Assembly (NCBI RefSeq): GCF_025751585.1
Contig: NZ_JAOWKX010000011.1
Location: 40,941-104,940 of the forward strand
DNA length: 64,000 nt
From: Fluctibacter corallii
GTDB lineage: Bacteria; Pseudomonadota; Gammaproteobacteria; Enterobacterales; Alteromonadaceae
Reading direction: 5' to 3'
The notes under the pieces are model-generated. The model did no database searches and had not been told where the DNA came from. It saw nothing but the letters and a program-made list of their open reading frames with translations. Both the position numbers and the translations under genes were made by a program. Shown piece after piece: positions 1 through 9,781 of the stretch. Position 1 is the first letter of the stretch. Each line of letters begins with the position of its first letter.

Positions 1-17
1 TTCTGTATATAGAACCA

Positions 18-1133
18 TTACTGCTCATAGGTTACCCTATAAATGACATCAGCGAAATCATCAGATACCAGCAAGCTGCCGTCAGGTAACGGCAAAAAAG
101 CGACAGGACGGCCGATAACGCTATCGTTTTTGCTATCTAAAAACCCGTCTATAAAGGGCTGATATTGGGTAACTTTACCGTCTTGTATCGTGGCCATCAT
201 CACGCGGTAACCCGATTTAGTGGTGCGATTCCATGACCCATGCTCAGCCACCAGTAGTCTGCCCTGATATTCTTTTGGAAACATTGCTCCATCATAAAAA
301 TGAATGCCTAATGGCGCGACATGAGCCAGCAAATTATACGCAGGCAATGTATAGTCTGCGGCTTTCTTATTTACGCCAAACTCAGGATCTTGCACATAGC
401 CACCGTGATAGTACGGATAGCCAAAATGCTCACCCAATTTACTGACTTCATTAAGTTCGCACGGAGGCAAGTTATCGCCCATCCAATCGCGACCATTGTC
501 GCTAAACCACAGGCGTTGTGTATCAGGATGCCAATCAAACCCGACACTGTTACGCACGCCTTTGGCTGCAATTTCTTTTTTCCCTGTGTTTAAGTCAAAG
601 CGCAAAATGGTGGCGTAATCAGGATTATTAAATTCTTTGTCATGGTTCGGGTCGCAAATATTACACGGTGCGCCAACTGGCACATACAACCAACCGTCTG
701 GGCCAAAATCAATGTTCTTCCAGCCGTGATGCTTTTCTGTTGGTAAACCATCAATAACGACTTCCGATTTGGGCGCTGACGAGTAAGTTTGATCAATATT
801 GGTGAACTTGTGAATTTTACTCACTTCAGAAACATACAAATCACCGTCTTTATAGGTTACGCCCGATGGCATATTTAATTTGTCTGCCAGTTGAATGACC
901 TCGTCCGCTTTAAAATCGCCGTCTTTGTCTACCACAGCATGCAGCAAGCCTGCCCCGCGACTGCCCACATACACCACACCATTTTTACCGAGTGCCATTT
1001 GACGAGCATTTTTAACATTTTCAGCATAAACGGAAATAGAAAAGCCCTCAGGCACCGTAAGCGACTCAACAGATACTGCGAATGAAGGCGCTGCAACGGC
1101 AACAGATAAGGCCACTGTCAAAGACTTAATCAT
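18..1133 (-). CDS. Secreted sorbosone/glucose dehydrogenase-like beta-propeller protein
   Basis: This 371-residue protein starts with a clear Sec signal peptide (about residues 1-19). The rest resembles the soluble PQQ-dependent sugar (L-sorbosone/glucose) dehydrogenase family, a beta-propeller that oxidises sugars in the periplasm. Visible family signs are HHGWKN (135-140), a cysteine pair in PCNIC (156-160), GVRNSVGFDWHP near 191-202, and a late HGSWNRT motif. It ends 18 bases from the window edge and looks complete. It stands alone and is divergent from the sensor kinase gene at 1277. The exact substrate and cofactor cannot be read from the sequence. The family call is fairly secure, the enzymatic role less so. 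Confidence 0.8.
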   Translation of the reverse strand: MIKSLTVALSVAVAAPSFAVSVESLTVPEGFSISVYAENVKNARQMALGKNGVVYVGSRGAGLLHAVVDKDGDFKADEVIQLADKLNMPSGVTYKDGDLYVSEVSKIHKFTNIDQTYSSAPKSEVVIDGLPTEKHHGWKNIDFGPDGWLYVPVGAPCNICDPNHDKEFNNPDYATILRFDLNTGKKEIAAKGVRNSVGFDWHPDTQRLWFSDNGRDWMGDNLPPCELNEVSKLGEHFGYPYYHGGYVQDPEFGVNKKAADYTLPAYNLLAHVAPLGIHFYDGAMFPKEYQGRLLVAEHGSWNRTTKSGYRVMMATIQDGKVTQYQPFIDGFLDSKNDSVIGRPVAFLPLPDGSLLVSDDFADVIYRVTYEQ

Positions 1134-1276
1134 GGTATGATCCTGTTTTTAGTGTAGATTGTGGTTATCGTGACACGATTTTATTTCGTCATGACACTTT
1201 AACCCATCGTAATCAATTGCCATAGCTTATTAAGCAATGTTTTAATGCAATTTAACGATTATAAAATGTATTTACT

Positions 1277-4200
1277 ATGTTGAACTGGTTTCTGTTTATT
1301 TTTACGTTGTTAGCAAGTTGCACGTCAGCCCTTGCTCAACCTTCAGTTCAACTTATCGATAGCGAAGAAGTGATCCGGCTTTCCAGTCATGTGACCATGT
1401 ACAGAGAAGACGGGCGCGAACTATCGCTACAACAAATCGTAAAGCGTACAGATGAATTTAAGCGCGTAGTATCCGATTCAGCAAATTACGGTTTTCATGA
1501 CAGCGGCGTGTGGTTGCACGCGACCTTCAGCAACGTGACCGACACCGACTATTGGGTAGTTGATTTAAGTTACTCTCAGCTTGATAAAGTGGATTTTTAC
1601 TTAATGTCTGGTGACGATCTACTTGCTCAATCCAGTGAAGGAAAGTTACGCCCAAGCCAACAGTTCCGCTTCCCTACCCTTGAAGCGACGTTGCCCTTTG
1701 CCACTCAACTCGATCTATTTGTCAGGCTTGAGACGAATGCAAGCAACATCATCGCGCCGATGGAAATACAATCAAAGACAGTCCATACACGCACGTCATT
1801 CTACGATACGTTAATTTGGGGACTGTTTTACGGCGGCCTGATCATTCTCGCAATTTACAGCTTGATTCTTTATCCCAGCAAAAAAGAGAAGAGCATGCTT
1901 GCCTATGTGGTGTTTGTTCTTTCCGTTGTGATTTGGCAATTCAGCTGGGGTGGACATCTGCAAATGATGTTTCCTGTCTCTTTTACGGTATGGCTTGGTC
2001 AGCATATCGATTTGGTGTATGTATTAATTGCATTTACGTCAGGTATCTTCACCTATATTTTTCTAGATATTCGGGACACATCCCCTCGCCTTGCTCCGAT
2101 TATTGAAACCTGTTTAGCCGCACTGGCGGTACTTGGTGCCTGTTCGATTTTCAATTTAATCCCGCCTCTTTGGCAAAATGGATTAGTATTTGTTGTCGCA
2201 ATATTGGCAACATCAAGCTACTTATTAGCTGGATTTGAAAGTTATTTAAATCACTTTTATTCATCGCGCTACTTTATTCTTGCTTGGAGTTTGCTAGGTG
2301 CTGGAGCGTTAATTGGTATCATGAATTTGATTGGTGTGTTGCCCAGCAATTTTTTCACCACCTACTGCTTCCAATTCAGTGTGTTCTTGCAAGCGTGCTT
2401 GTTCTCTGTGGCATTGGTAGACAAAACTCACAGTGAGCTTGAAAGAGAGATCCAGCAGGCTACCGATGATCTTCGAAACAATATGGAGTTTATTGAAGAA
2501 CAAAATGTTCGGCTAGATATTGCCCGCAAAGATGCAATAAAGGCGAGTCATATTAAATCGCAATTTTTGGCAAATATGAGCCATGAAATTCGCACACCGC
2601 TCAATGCGATTTTAGGCTTTAGTAAAGAGCTCACTCAGTTATCTCTAAGCGAAGAAAAGCAAGAACAAATACGTATTATTAATGCAGCCGCAGACAGCTT
2701 ACTCGGTATCGTTAACGATGTACTCGACGTTTCAAAAATTGAAGCGGGTAAATTGCAAATTAACAATAACCCCTTCTCTCCCAATCAGCTTGTAGAAGAA
2801 ATGGTGAGTGTGATGTCAAAGTCGGCACACCAGAAAAATCTTGAATTTGTTTTAGATTTAGATCCGCTGCCGAATAAACTAATTGGTGATGTGATGAGGA
2901 TTAAGCAGATCCTCAACAACCTACTGAGCAATGCATTAAAGTTCACACCAACAGGATATATTAGCTTACGTGTTAGAGGTAAAAGTCTTGAACATGGCAT
3001 GTACGAACTCACATTTAACGTAGAAGATACGGGCATCGGTATTAGCGATACCGACCGAAAAAAGCTATTCAGTGCTTTCTCGCAAGTAGATGATGCGCTG
3101 AGTCGTTCCTACCAAGGGACGGGATTGGGATTGGTGATATGTCAGCAACTCGTCAAACTAATGAGAGGCACCATAAACCTTAAAAGTACACCCGGTGAAG
3201 GCAGTTGCTTTATCATTTCGTTGCGCCTGAATCTGTTAAATGCAAACACAGCCTTAACCACGAGCGAAAACTGGCGACGCAAGCCTGTTTTACTGATTGA
3301 CCCTAATCCATTTACTCGACGAGCCTCTTCTAGAATGCTAACTTTACTTGGCTGTCGCGTTACCAGTGCAGAACGGATGGACTTCCTAACCGTGTCTCAG
3401 CATGACGCCAATCAGCGCTTCGATACATTGTTTTTAACACTTCCTCATGCGTACGCAAGCAAGCGCCAAGATACGATGGAGTTGGCCGCACATTTTCCTG
3501 TAAACAATATTGTTTTACTCTTCTCTGGCGCAGAGCCCGTCTTTCGCTCTATGCATTTGGAGTCTAGGGTAAATGGGCGGATTCGCTTACCATTAACACC
3601 AGCCAAACTAGATAATTTGTCTGCCGCCCCGACAGAATCCGGGCACAGCCAACTGCAAGATAATTTGCAATCTTTACCAAGAGCGCGCGTATTGGCCGTA
3701 GATGATATGGAAATGAACCTTCGATTATTGAAAACATGGTTGAAGCCGTCTCCGCTTGAACTCACACTGGCCTATTCAGGCGAAGATGCCGTCTCCCTTT
3801 GTCAAAAAGAAGAGTTCGATCTCATATTGATGGACGTGCAAATGCCCAATATGGATGGTTTACAAGCAGCGCAAGCAATTCGCCATACAGAGTTAAATAT
3901 TGGTACCCCCATCATTGCCGTTACCGCACACGCATTTAAAGAAGAACAAGAGCGTTTGTTGTCATCAGGTATGGATGATTATTTGCCTAAACCGTTAGAT
4001 TTAAATGAATTAATCGTGTTGATTAAGCGTTGGTGTGGCTCGCTGATTAGTGAACCGATTTCTGTGCCTAGTTTAGATTGGGATCTCGCGGTTACCCGTG
4101 CCAATCACAACAAAGACGCAGCCAAAGATATGCTTATGGCATTTAACGAGCAATTGCCTGCTATTTTGCTACAAATTGAAAGTAGTTGGAAAACCCACGA

Positions 4201-4438
4201 TCTGACTGCGACACAAAACCTTGTCCATAAGCTACATGGTGCCTGTTGCTACACGGGCGTACCTAAATTGCAATCGCTATGCGACGAAATTGAAAGCAAA
4301 CTGAAGAAAAACACCACTCATAAACTGGCAGAGCGTATTTCTGTGTTGCTTAGCGAAGGAGAACTGGTGGTGTCGGCTATCGAGAAGCAACTTAATGATC
4401 TTGGTGATGTAAACGCACCTGATTTTGGCACTGCCTAA
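1277..4438 (+). CDS. 7TMR-DISM hybrid sensor histidine kinase with receiver and Hpt domains
   Basis: This 1053-residue protein has a signal peptide, a periplasmic 7TMR-DISM-type sensor domain (about 25-170), a block of about seven membrane helices (about 180-385) and a coiled coil. A HisKA domain follows, with its phospho-histidine at H436 in the motif NMSHEIRTPLNAILGF, then an HATPase domain (DTGIGI and GTGLGL). After this comes a degenerate receiver-like segment (about 675-780), a good receiver with phospho-acceptor D853 (LMDVQMPNMDG), and a C-terminal Hpt domain with H984 in HKLHGACC. The layout is that of BarA/ArcB-type phosphorelay kinases, with a different sensor. No response regulator gene is adjacent. 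The 3' end overlaps the convergent DUF2982 gene by 47 bases. Confidence 0.92.
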   Translation: MLNWFLFIFTLLASCTSALAQPSVQLIDSEEVIRLSSHVTMYREDGRELSLQQIVKRTDEFKRVVSDSANYGFHDSGVWLHATFSNVTDTDYWVVDLSYSQLDKVDFYLMSGDDLLAQSSEGKLRPSQQFRFPTLEATLPFATQLDLFVRLETNASNIIAPMEIQSKTVHTRTSFYDTLIWGLFYGGLIILAIYSLILYPSKKEKSMLAYVVFVLSVVIWQFSWGGHLQMMFPVSFTVWLGQHIDLVYVLIAFTSGIFTYIFLDIRDTSPRLAPIIETCLAALAVLGACSIFNLIPPLWQNGLVFVVAILATSSYLLAGFESYLNHFYSSRYFILAWSLLGAGALIGIMNLIGVLPSNFFTTYCFQFSVFLQACLFSVALVDKTHSELEREIQQATDDLRNNMEFIEEQNVRLDIARKDAIKASHIKSQFLANMSHEIRTPLNAILGFSKELTQLSLSEEKQEQIRIINAAADSLLGIVNDVLDVSKIEAGKLQINNNPFSPNQLVEEMVSVMSKSAHQKNLEFVLDLDPLPNKLIGDVMRIKQILNNLLSNALKFTPTGYISLRVRGKSLEHGMYELTFNVEDTGIGISDTDRKKLFSAFSQVDDALSRSYQGTGLGLVICQQLVKLMRGTINLKSTPGEGSCFIISLRLNLLNANTALTTSENWRRKPVLLIDPNPFTRRASSRMLTLLGCRVTSAERMDFLTVSQHDANQRFDTLFLTLPHAYASKRQDTMELAAHFPVNNIVLLFSGAEPVFRSMHLESRVNGRIRLPLTPAKLDNLSAAPTESGHSQLQDNLQSLPRARVLAVDDMEMNLRLLKTWLKPSPLELTLAYSGEDAVSLCQKEEFDLILMDVQMPNMDGLQAAQAIRHTELNIGTPIIAVTAHAFKEEQERLLSSGMDDYLPKPLDLNELIVLIKRWCGSLISEPISVPSLDWDLAVTRANHNKDAAKDMLMAFNEQLPAILLQIESSWKTHDLTATQNLVHKLHGACCYTGVPKLQSLCDEIESKLKKNTTHKLAERISVLLSEGELVVSAIEKQLNDLGDVNAPDFGTA

Positions 4439-5081
4439 GCAAAGACACAAATTCATCTTTGCTGCGATCAAGTTCAGCACTAGAAATAAAAATATCGTAA
4501 CCTAAGCGCTCTCGTAAGTTACGCATTCTATTAGCAAACATGGCTTTGATTCCAGTAATCACACGCCCATCAGCAAATTTAAAGGTGTCATTTTCAATCA
4601 ACGATTCGCTGTAGAATTGGCCTGTCTTGCAATTATCATTTTGTAGCAATAAGGCGCGCTGCTCCATTAATAAATGCGATGCCAAACGAGGACTAATCGA
4701 ATCTAAAAAGGGCGCATACTCATTAATTTTGATGCCTATCAAATCGAGCTCTCTCAAATCAATACCGTGAGACACCCTCGGCGTGTCAATGCGAATAATG
4801 TTCTTCCACGTCAACGACCACTTACCTACTCGGTGATAATACGCAATATCTTGCCTTGAAATCACCATGCTGTGCTCGGGTTCACGCAGCTTAAACCAGC
4901 CAATCAATATTGCAACGATAGACGCACTTAATAGAAATATGGCAGACAAGTTAATTGCAGTCGGTAAAATTGCAAATAACAGCAATGAGAAACCGCCGCC
5001 AGCACAGCCAATCGCTAAGCAGGTGATTCCGTTTTTCTTGGCTTCAGGCCGAATCATTAATGCATCATCACTACCAGACAT
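4392..5081 (-). CDS. DUF2982-like membrane-anchored protein
   Basis: This protein of about 229 residues has two hydrophobic helices near the N terminus (around residues 20-65), then a soluble domain with a PH-like pattern (WSLTWKNIIRIDTPR). It resembles the DUF2982 family of Alteromonadales and Vibrionales, whose function is unknown. I chose the ATG at 5081 because it overlaps the stop of a small upstream ORF (ATGTCTGGTAG), which suggests translational coupling. A longer reading from 5096 exists but has no better ribosome site. The 3' end overlaps the sensor kinase gene on the other strand. Confidence 0.7.
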   Translation of the reverse strand: MSGSDDALMIRPEAKKNGITCLAIGCAGGGFSLLLFAILPTAINLSAIFLLSASIVAILIGWFKLREPEHSMVISRQDIAYYHRVGKWSLTWKNIIRIDTPRVSHGIDLRELDLIGIKINEYAPFLDSISPRLASHLLMEQRALLLQNDNCKTGQFYSESLIENDTFKFADGRVITGIKAMFANRMRNLRERLGYDIFISSAELDRSKDEFVSLLRQCQNQVRLHHQDH

Positions 5082-5220
5082 AAAAATACACCACAAACAT
5101 AATTAACGCCCACAGCAAGATTAGTCGCCATTGCTTACAACGCTGACACTGCGTATTCCACCAGCGAGCGAACAAAGTGCGATCTCGCGATTTGTCAGAA
5201 CGCTTATCGGAGAATTGCAT
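5071..5220 (-). CDS. Short membrane protein upstream of DUF2982
   Basis: A 49-residue ORF starts at ATG 5220 (MQFSDKRSDKSRDR). It has a strongly basic N-terminal half, a CxxC pair (TQCQRCKQW) and one C-terminal membrane helix (LILLWALIMFVVYFYVW). Its TAG stop overlaps the ATG of the DUF2982-like gene, a typical coupled arrangement. The ribosome site is weak. The topology and overlap suggest a real small gene; its function is unknown. Confidence 0.55.
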   Translation of the reverse strand: MQFSDKRSDKSRDRTLFARWWNTQCQRCKQWRLILLWALIMFVVYFYVW

Positions 5221-5286
5221 TTTTTACGCCGCTACCCATGAAATTGTTCATAACTTCATTGTACGACGTTGCAGCAAAACCTCAAG

Positions 5287-8200
5287 CTACTGCAAATGGG
5301 TGGCTGTCACCGCTCCAAGTGTGGTTGATTCAGAAGAAGCTGATGCTCCTCTGAGCTTGCCTTTTCTCGCTAAATGCCCAACGACTAATGGTGTAAACAC
5401 CAGCGAGAGCAAGACAGAAAAGCCGACGCCACCCGCTAGCACAACAGCCAAAGGTGGCCAGAATGTTCCTTCACTGAACAGCAGCAACGGAATAAATCCG
5501 CCCACCGTCGTGAAGGTAGTCGACAAAATGTGTCTGCTGCAACTCATGGTTTCTGACACAATGGCGTCAGCGTTACCTTGCCGTGCATTTGGATTTGCCT
5601 TGATAGCGGCAATGACCACAATTGATCCGTTAATCGCCACGCCAATTAGCCCTGCTGAGCCTAACAGTGGATTAAACCCAATCGGTAATCCCGATAACCA
5701 CAAACTAAACATGCCCATTCCCACAGACAATATCGCGACGGATGCAATCACCAATGCCAATCGTACACTTGAGAAAGTGATAATTAAGGTGGTTACCATC
5801 AACACCAACAATACGGGAGCATATGCAGCTAAAAGCCCTAACGCCTCTTGCTGTTCATCAGCGTCACCTGCCATCTGCAATCGGTAACCATCAGGCAAGG
5901 CAAACGCATCAGAGCGAAGCAATGTCTGAAGGCGATTGCTCACATCTACCGCTGTAACGCCGGGCATCAGAAACCCTTCCACGATATTGACACGCTCTCC
6001 GTCGAGGCGGGTAATACTGCTAACGCTGGGTTCTATGTAAAGGTCGCCAAGCGCGCCTACTGTCAGGGCGGGCGCATCTGAGTGTGGAATCGGCCTATTT
6101 GCATAAGCATGCAAAGGCATGGCAGACAACGAATTCATATCGCTACGCTGTGCTTCGGGCACACGAATACGCACGGGAATTTCTTCGGTTCCCTCTAATA
6201 TACTGCCTCCAACGCGCCCATCTAATGCGCCTTGTAATTGCGCCGCAATATCTGCCAATGACAGCCCAGCCAATGCGCTTACATCACGATGTACGTCTAG
6301 GCGTATTTCTGGCTCACCAAATGATACCGTTGCCGTTGTATTAATCACGCCAGGTTGTGCCCCCATATGTCGGCGCACTTCCTCCCCCAAGCGATTCAAC
6401 ACCTCGATATCTGGACCAAATATTTTAACACCAATCGGCGCAGATATTGGTGGGCCTTGCCCAAACGCTCTTACCACTACTTTTAACTGCGGAAAGTGGT
6501 CGTCTAATTTGTGTTGAAGCGCTGGGATTAACGCTTTGGCACGCGCTACACTCTCTGTTGATATCACCGCTTGAGCAAAATGTGGGGTATTGTCTCGCGT
6601 CATCACCTGATTGTAATACACCGAGGGTGTCGAACCTCCCACCAACCATGTAACTTGCTCTACACCCGATTCGCTCTGAACAAACTGATTCACCGCCTCG
6701 ACCTCTTTTCGGGTGGCATGAATAGACGTGCCTTCTGGCGTCCAAACATACACTTCAAACTGGTCGCGGTCTGCGCTTGGGAAGAAAACATTACCTAGCT
6801 GGCCAGCCAATACAAAGCCTCCGAGAGAAAACACCACTACCGCCGCAACGGGTAGCCAAGGCTTCTCGACAGCTGCAGTCAGCCTTGTTTTATACCACGT
6901 AGTCAAAGGAGAAAAGCGTATCCCTTCTTGCCACCAATGCCCCGTAAGCTGTTGTTCCTGCGATACAGCCTCTTGCCCTCTTGGTAAGTATCGTGCTGCA
7001 AGAGCAGCAATAATCGTTAATGAGATAAACAACGACCCAATTAACGCCATGACAACAGATATCGCAATAGAACCAATAAAGTCTCCGATATTTCCCGATA
7101 ACAGAAAAATCGGCATGAATCCGAGAATGGTGGTTAAGGTTGAAGCCAATAGCGGCGAAAATAAATGTTTAAGGCTCTTTACCAATGCATCAATGCGAGT
7201 GCAGTTCGCATCTAGCAAGTGCTGTCGAATCTCATCGGTAATCACAATGGCGTTATCAATCAACAGCCCAATAGCGATGATAATACCGAATATCGACATT
7301 TGATGGATTTGTTCGTCAAAAAAGCCAAGCGAAAAGACTGCAAACGCCGCACACAAGGGCAAGGCTAAACCCACGATCCATGACGAGCGCCATCCCATAA
7401 ATAGGAAAATTACTGCCATCACCACCAAACAACCCAGCAATAAATTCTGAGTGAGCTCAGTCAAACGCGCTTCGGTGTACACATTTTGCTCAAAAACAAT
7501 ACTGGCTTCTACTGTACCATTATGACGCTGATTAAACGTCGCTAATGCTGCTTTCGCACGCTCAGTCCAAACATCAACACGCACGGTGGTTTGCATCCGC
7601 GCAGCCACAAACACCACGCGCTCACCGTTCACAAAGGCAATATCTTGCGGTGGATTACGCCACTGACGTGATACGGATGCAATATCCCCTAACTTCAAAA
7701 AGCCACCCGTTCCGGTGTCAGCAATTGGGATTTGTCTAACAACTTGCACACTATCTAGCGCGGTGGCAATTTGTAGGCGCTTATTTTGTGTTTCATCACG
7801 CAGTACACCAGCAGGTAATTTAGGATCTGCGCCCGCAATTTTTTGACTCAGTTGCGCGAATGTAATACCTGAATAAGCAAGCTCGAAAGGATCCACTTCG
7901 ACGGTGATTTCTTCATCTAAATGGCCGTAAGTGCGTACTAATTCTGTGCCACTGACATTTCGAAGCGTGTCTGCTAGCTCACTCGCCATACGCGACACGA
8001 TGGTCATAGCCTGCTCATTGTCAGGTGCTCCATCCAAAGTCGCAGACGGTGAAAGAGCCACCAGCAAAGTAAACGCAGTTGCCCCCCGCTGATCTTCTAA
8101 AATGGGTTCACCTGCACCTTGAGGAAACTGCTGGTACGCGTCGGCAAGACGGTCGCGAATTTTTGAAAATATTTGCTCGTTAGTATCATTCGATACCCAT

Positions 8201-8511
8201 GGCTGTAGCTCTACTGTCATGACTGAAATCCCCGCCCGAGACGTGGAGCGTATTTCATTGATTTCATGCAGCTGACGCAATTCATCTTCAATAACATCGC
8301 TGACTAAGGCTTCAACCCGTTCAGCGTTCGCGCCGGGATACGGCGTGATAACCAGTACATTGCGCAGGTCAATACGTGGGTCTTCAAGACGTGGCAGATT
8401 AGTTACGGCTGAATATCCGGCCACTAAAATTACAATAATAGATAGTGCTAGTAAGTGCCCACTTCTAAAAAATACCGAGTACCAAGGTAATCGCTTCTGT
8501 TCACTACTCAT
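5287..8511 (-). CDS. RND-family efflux pump permease
   Basis: This 1074-residue inner-membrane protein has the RND architecture: one N-terminal helix, a large periplasmic loop, a block of helices, a second large periplasmic loop and a second block. Typical family segments are LEDPRIDLRNVLV near residue 45, TPYPGANAERVE, and the helix-4 region GLLIDNAIVITDEI. It is expected to export hydrophobic compounds using proton flow, in a tripartite complex with the adaptor encoded just upstream and an outer-membrane channel not present here. Its start overlaps the adaptor stop by 8 bases, so the two form an operon, probably repressed by the divergent TetR protein at 9782. The substrate is not evident. 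Confidence 0.93.
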   Translation of the reverse strand: MSSEQKRLPWYSVFFRSGHLLALSIIVILVAGYSAVTNLPRLEDPRIDLRNVLVITPYPGANAERVEALVSDVIEDELRQLHEINEIRSTSRAGISVMTVELQPWVSNDTNEQIFSKIRDRLADAYQQFPQGAGEPILEDQRGATAFTLLVALSPSATLDGAPDNEQAMTIVSRMASELADTLRNVSGTELVRTYGHLDEEITVEVDPFELAYSGITFAQLSQKIAGADPKLPAGVLRDETQNKRLQIATALDSVQVVRQIPIADTGTGGFLKLGDIASVSRQWRNPPQDIAFVNGERVVFVAARMQTTVRVDVWTERAKAALATFNQRHNGTVEASIVFEQNVYTEARLTELTQNLLLGCLVVMAVIFLFMGWRSSWIVGLALPLCAAFAVFSLGFFDEQIHQMSIFGIIIAIGLLIDNAIVITDEIRQHLLDANCTRIDALVKSLKHLFSPLLASTLTTILGFMPIFLLSGNIGDFIGSIAISVVMALIGSLFISLTIIAALAARYLPRGQEAVSQEQQLTGHWWQEGIRFSPLTTWYKTRLTAAVEKPWLPVAAVVVFSLGGFVLAGQLGNVFFPSADRDQFEVYVWTPEGTSIHATRKEVEAVNQFVQSESGVEQVTWLVGGSTPSVYYNQVMTRDNTPHFAQAVISTESVARAKALIPALQHKLDDHFPQLKVVVRAFGQGPPISAPIGVKIFGPDIEVLNRLGEEVRRHMGAQPGVINTTATVSFGEPEIRLDVHRDVSALAGLSLADIAAQLQGALDGRVGGSILEGTEEIPVRIRVPEAQRSDMNSLSAMPLHAYANRPIPHSDAPALTVGALGDLYIEPSVSSITRLDGERVNIVEGFLMPGVTAVDVSNRLQTLLRSDAFALPDGYRLQMAGDADEQQEALGLLAAYAPVLLVLMVTTLIITFSSVRLALVIASVAILSVGMGMFSLWLSGLPIGFNPLLGSAGLIGVAINGSIVVIAAIKANPNARQGNADAIVSETMSCSRHILSTTFTTVGGFIPLLLFSEGTFWPPLAVVLAGGVGFSVLLSLVFTPLVVGHLARKGKLRGASASSESTTLGAVTATHLQ

Positions 8512-9673
8512 AATGCCCCTTTGCAGCCATTACGCCTGCATTTTGCATAACTGCGACGACCATTTGGTTCGGCACCAGACGGTGTACGCCAGACACCACC
8601 ACCAATTCATTATCGGTAAATGTGCCTCTTACAAAGGCTTTGTTGTCTTCGCTGTACAGAAGCTCAACCGATTTGGCGATTACCTGCTGCTTTTGTGTAT
8701 CGGCGACGGTGTACAGCGTCCAAAGCCCGCGCACACCACTATTGAGTGCAGATTTTGGCACCCAAAACCCCTTTTCCTGAATCACTTCTCGCATCGCCAA
8801 TGCAATCAAATCACCAGGTAATAATGTGTCCTGCCCTTCGTCTAGCGTGAATATCACATCAACAGTTCGGGTCTGTAGATTACGATTCGGACTCGCAGAT
8901 TTCAGCTTCGCAGCGTACTGTTTCTCTCCAACGTTGAGGTAATGAACTGTCTGTTTGTTTTTGTTCGAAAACGTTCGCGCATGACGCATCGGCATGGCGA
9001 ATCGAGCTTCAAGCTCACCAAACTCTCGAAGCGTGATAATGGGTGCACTAGGCGATATTACGCTACCTGCGTCTTTATATTGGGCAACCACATAGCCATC
9101 AAAAGGCGCACGTATTTGAGACTTTTCAAGCTCCACTTGCAGGCGTTGTATGTTCGCGTTTATCTCTTCACGCGTAGCACGCACCGACTTGAGTTGCTGC
9201 CGCGATTCATCTAAGCGCTGTTTCGAATCTAAATTTCGCTGGCTTAAATCTTCTACACGTTTAAGGGTTGAAACTGCCAACGCTTCGTTAGCATCATTAC
9301 GTTTTTGGGCGGCTTTTTGTGCATTAAGCTGCGCCTGCAAACGACTTGAATCAAGCTCGGCTAATACGTCGCCAGCTTTTACATAGTACCCTTCATCCAC
9401 ATTCATTGACGCTAGCTTTCCCGCAAATTCAAAGCCCAAATCTGCAGTTCGGCGCGCTTCTATATTGCCATACACGATACGTTGCTGTTGGTAGGCCTGT
9501 TGTTGCTCAAGCGGAACAACATTGACTTGATGTAATTTGGCTTGATTGAAGTCGTCGCCATTTGATGCATCACCGGCAAACACCAGCAACGCCACCAAAC
9601 CAATAAATGGAACAAGCAAAGCCGCCGAAATTTTTATAAAATCGGTCTTTGCAGACGTGGATGAAAGGTTCAT
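8504..9673 (-). CDS. RND efflux periplasmic adaptor (membrane fusion) protein
   Basis: This 389-residue protein has an N-terminal membrane anchor (about 10-30), a biotinyl-lipoyl-like segment (GFEFAGKLASMNVDEGYYVKAGD), and a long alpha hairpin rich in Ala, Gln, Arg and Glu (about 105-175). A second lipoyl half (IRAPFDGYVVAQYKDAGS) and a beta-barrel domain follow. This is the HlyD/AcrA adaptor fold that links an RND permease to an outer-membrane channel. It is the first gene of the operon, lies directly upstream of the permease, and faces the palindromic operator at 9735-9749. Confidence 0.92.
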   Translation of the reverse strand: MNLSSTSAKTDFIKISAALLVPFIGLVALLVFAGDASNGDDFNQAKLHQVNVVPLEQQQAYQQQRIVYGNIEARRTADLGFEFAGKLASMNVDEGYYVKAGDVLAELDSSRLQAQLNAQKAAQKRNDANEALAVSTLKRVEDLSQRNLDSKQRLDESRQQLKSVRATREEINANIQRLQVELEKSQIRAPFDGYVVAQYKDAGSVISPSAPIITLREFGELEARFAMPMRHARTFSNKNKQTVHYLNVGEKQYAAKLKSASPNRNLQTRTVDVIFTLDEGQDTLLPGDLIALAMREVIQEKGFWVPKSALNSGVRGLWTLYTVADTQKQQVIAKSVELLYSEDNKAFVRGTFTDNELVVVSGVHRLVPNQMVVAVMQNAGVMAAKGHYE

Positions 9674-9719
9674 ACGGATTTTTCGCTAAATACGTCTTGA
9701 TATGTTGAGATGTAATGCA

Positions 9720-9749
9720 GTCTAGTCTATAAATACTAGACCGTCTAGT
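9720..9749. promoter_or_regulatory. Palindromic TetR-type operator between efflux operon and regulator
   Basis: A perfect inverted repeat, ACTAGAC-C-GTCTAGT, lies at 9735-9749. An additional half-site GTCTAGT at 9720-9726 forms a second inverted pair with 9735-9741. The site sits in the intergenic region between the adaptor gene and the tetR-like gene, where a TetR-family repressor would control both. No binding evidence can be seen beyond the symmetry and position. Confidence 0.75.
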
Positions 9750-9781
9750 TTGGTAATTAAAATTTAACATTTAGGTAGCTG

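Noticed and set aside
4277..4480. Minus-strand ORF at the end of the sensor kinase gene.
   Set aside because: Shadow of the kinase Hpt region; the real minus-strand gene here is the DUF2982-like one.
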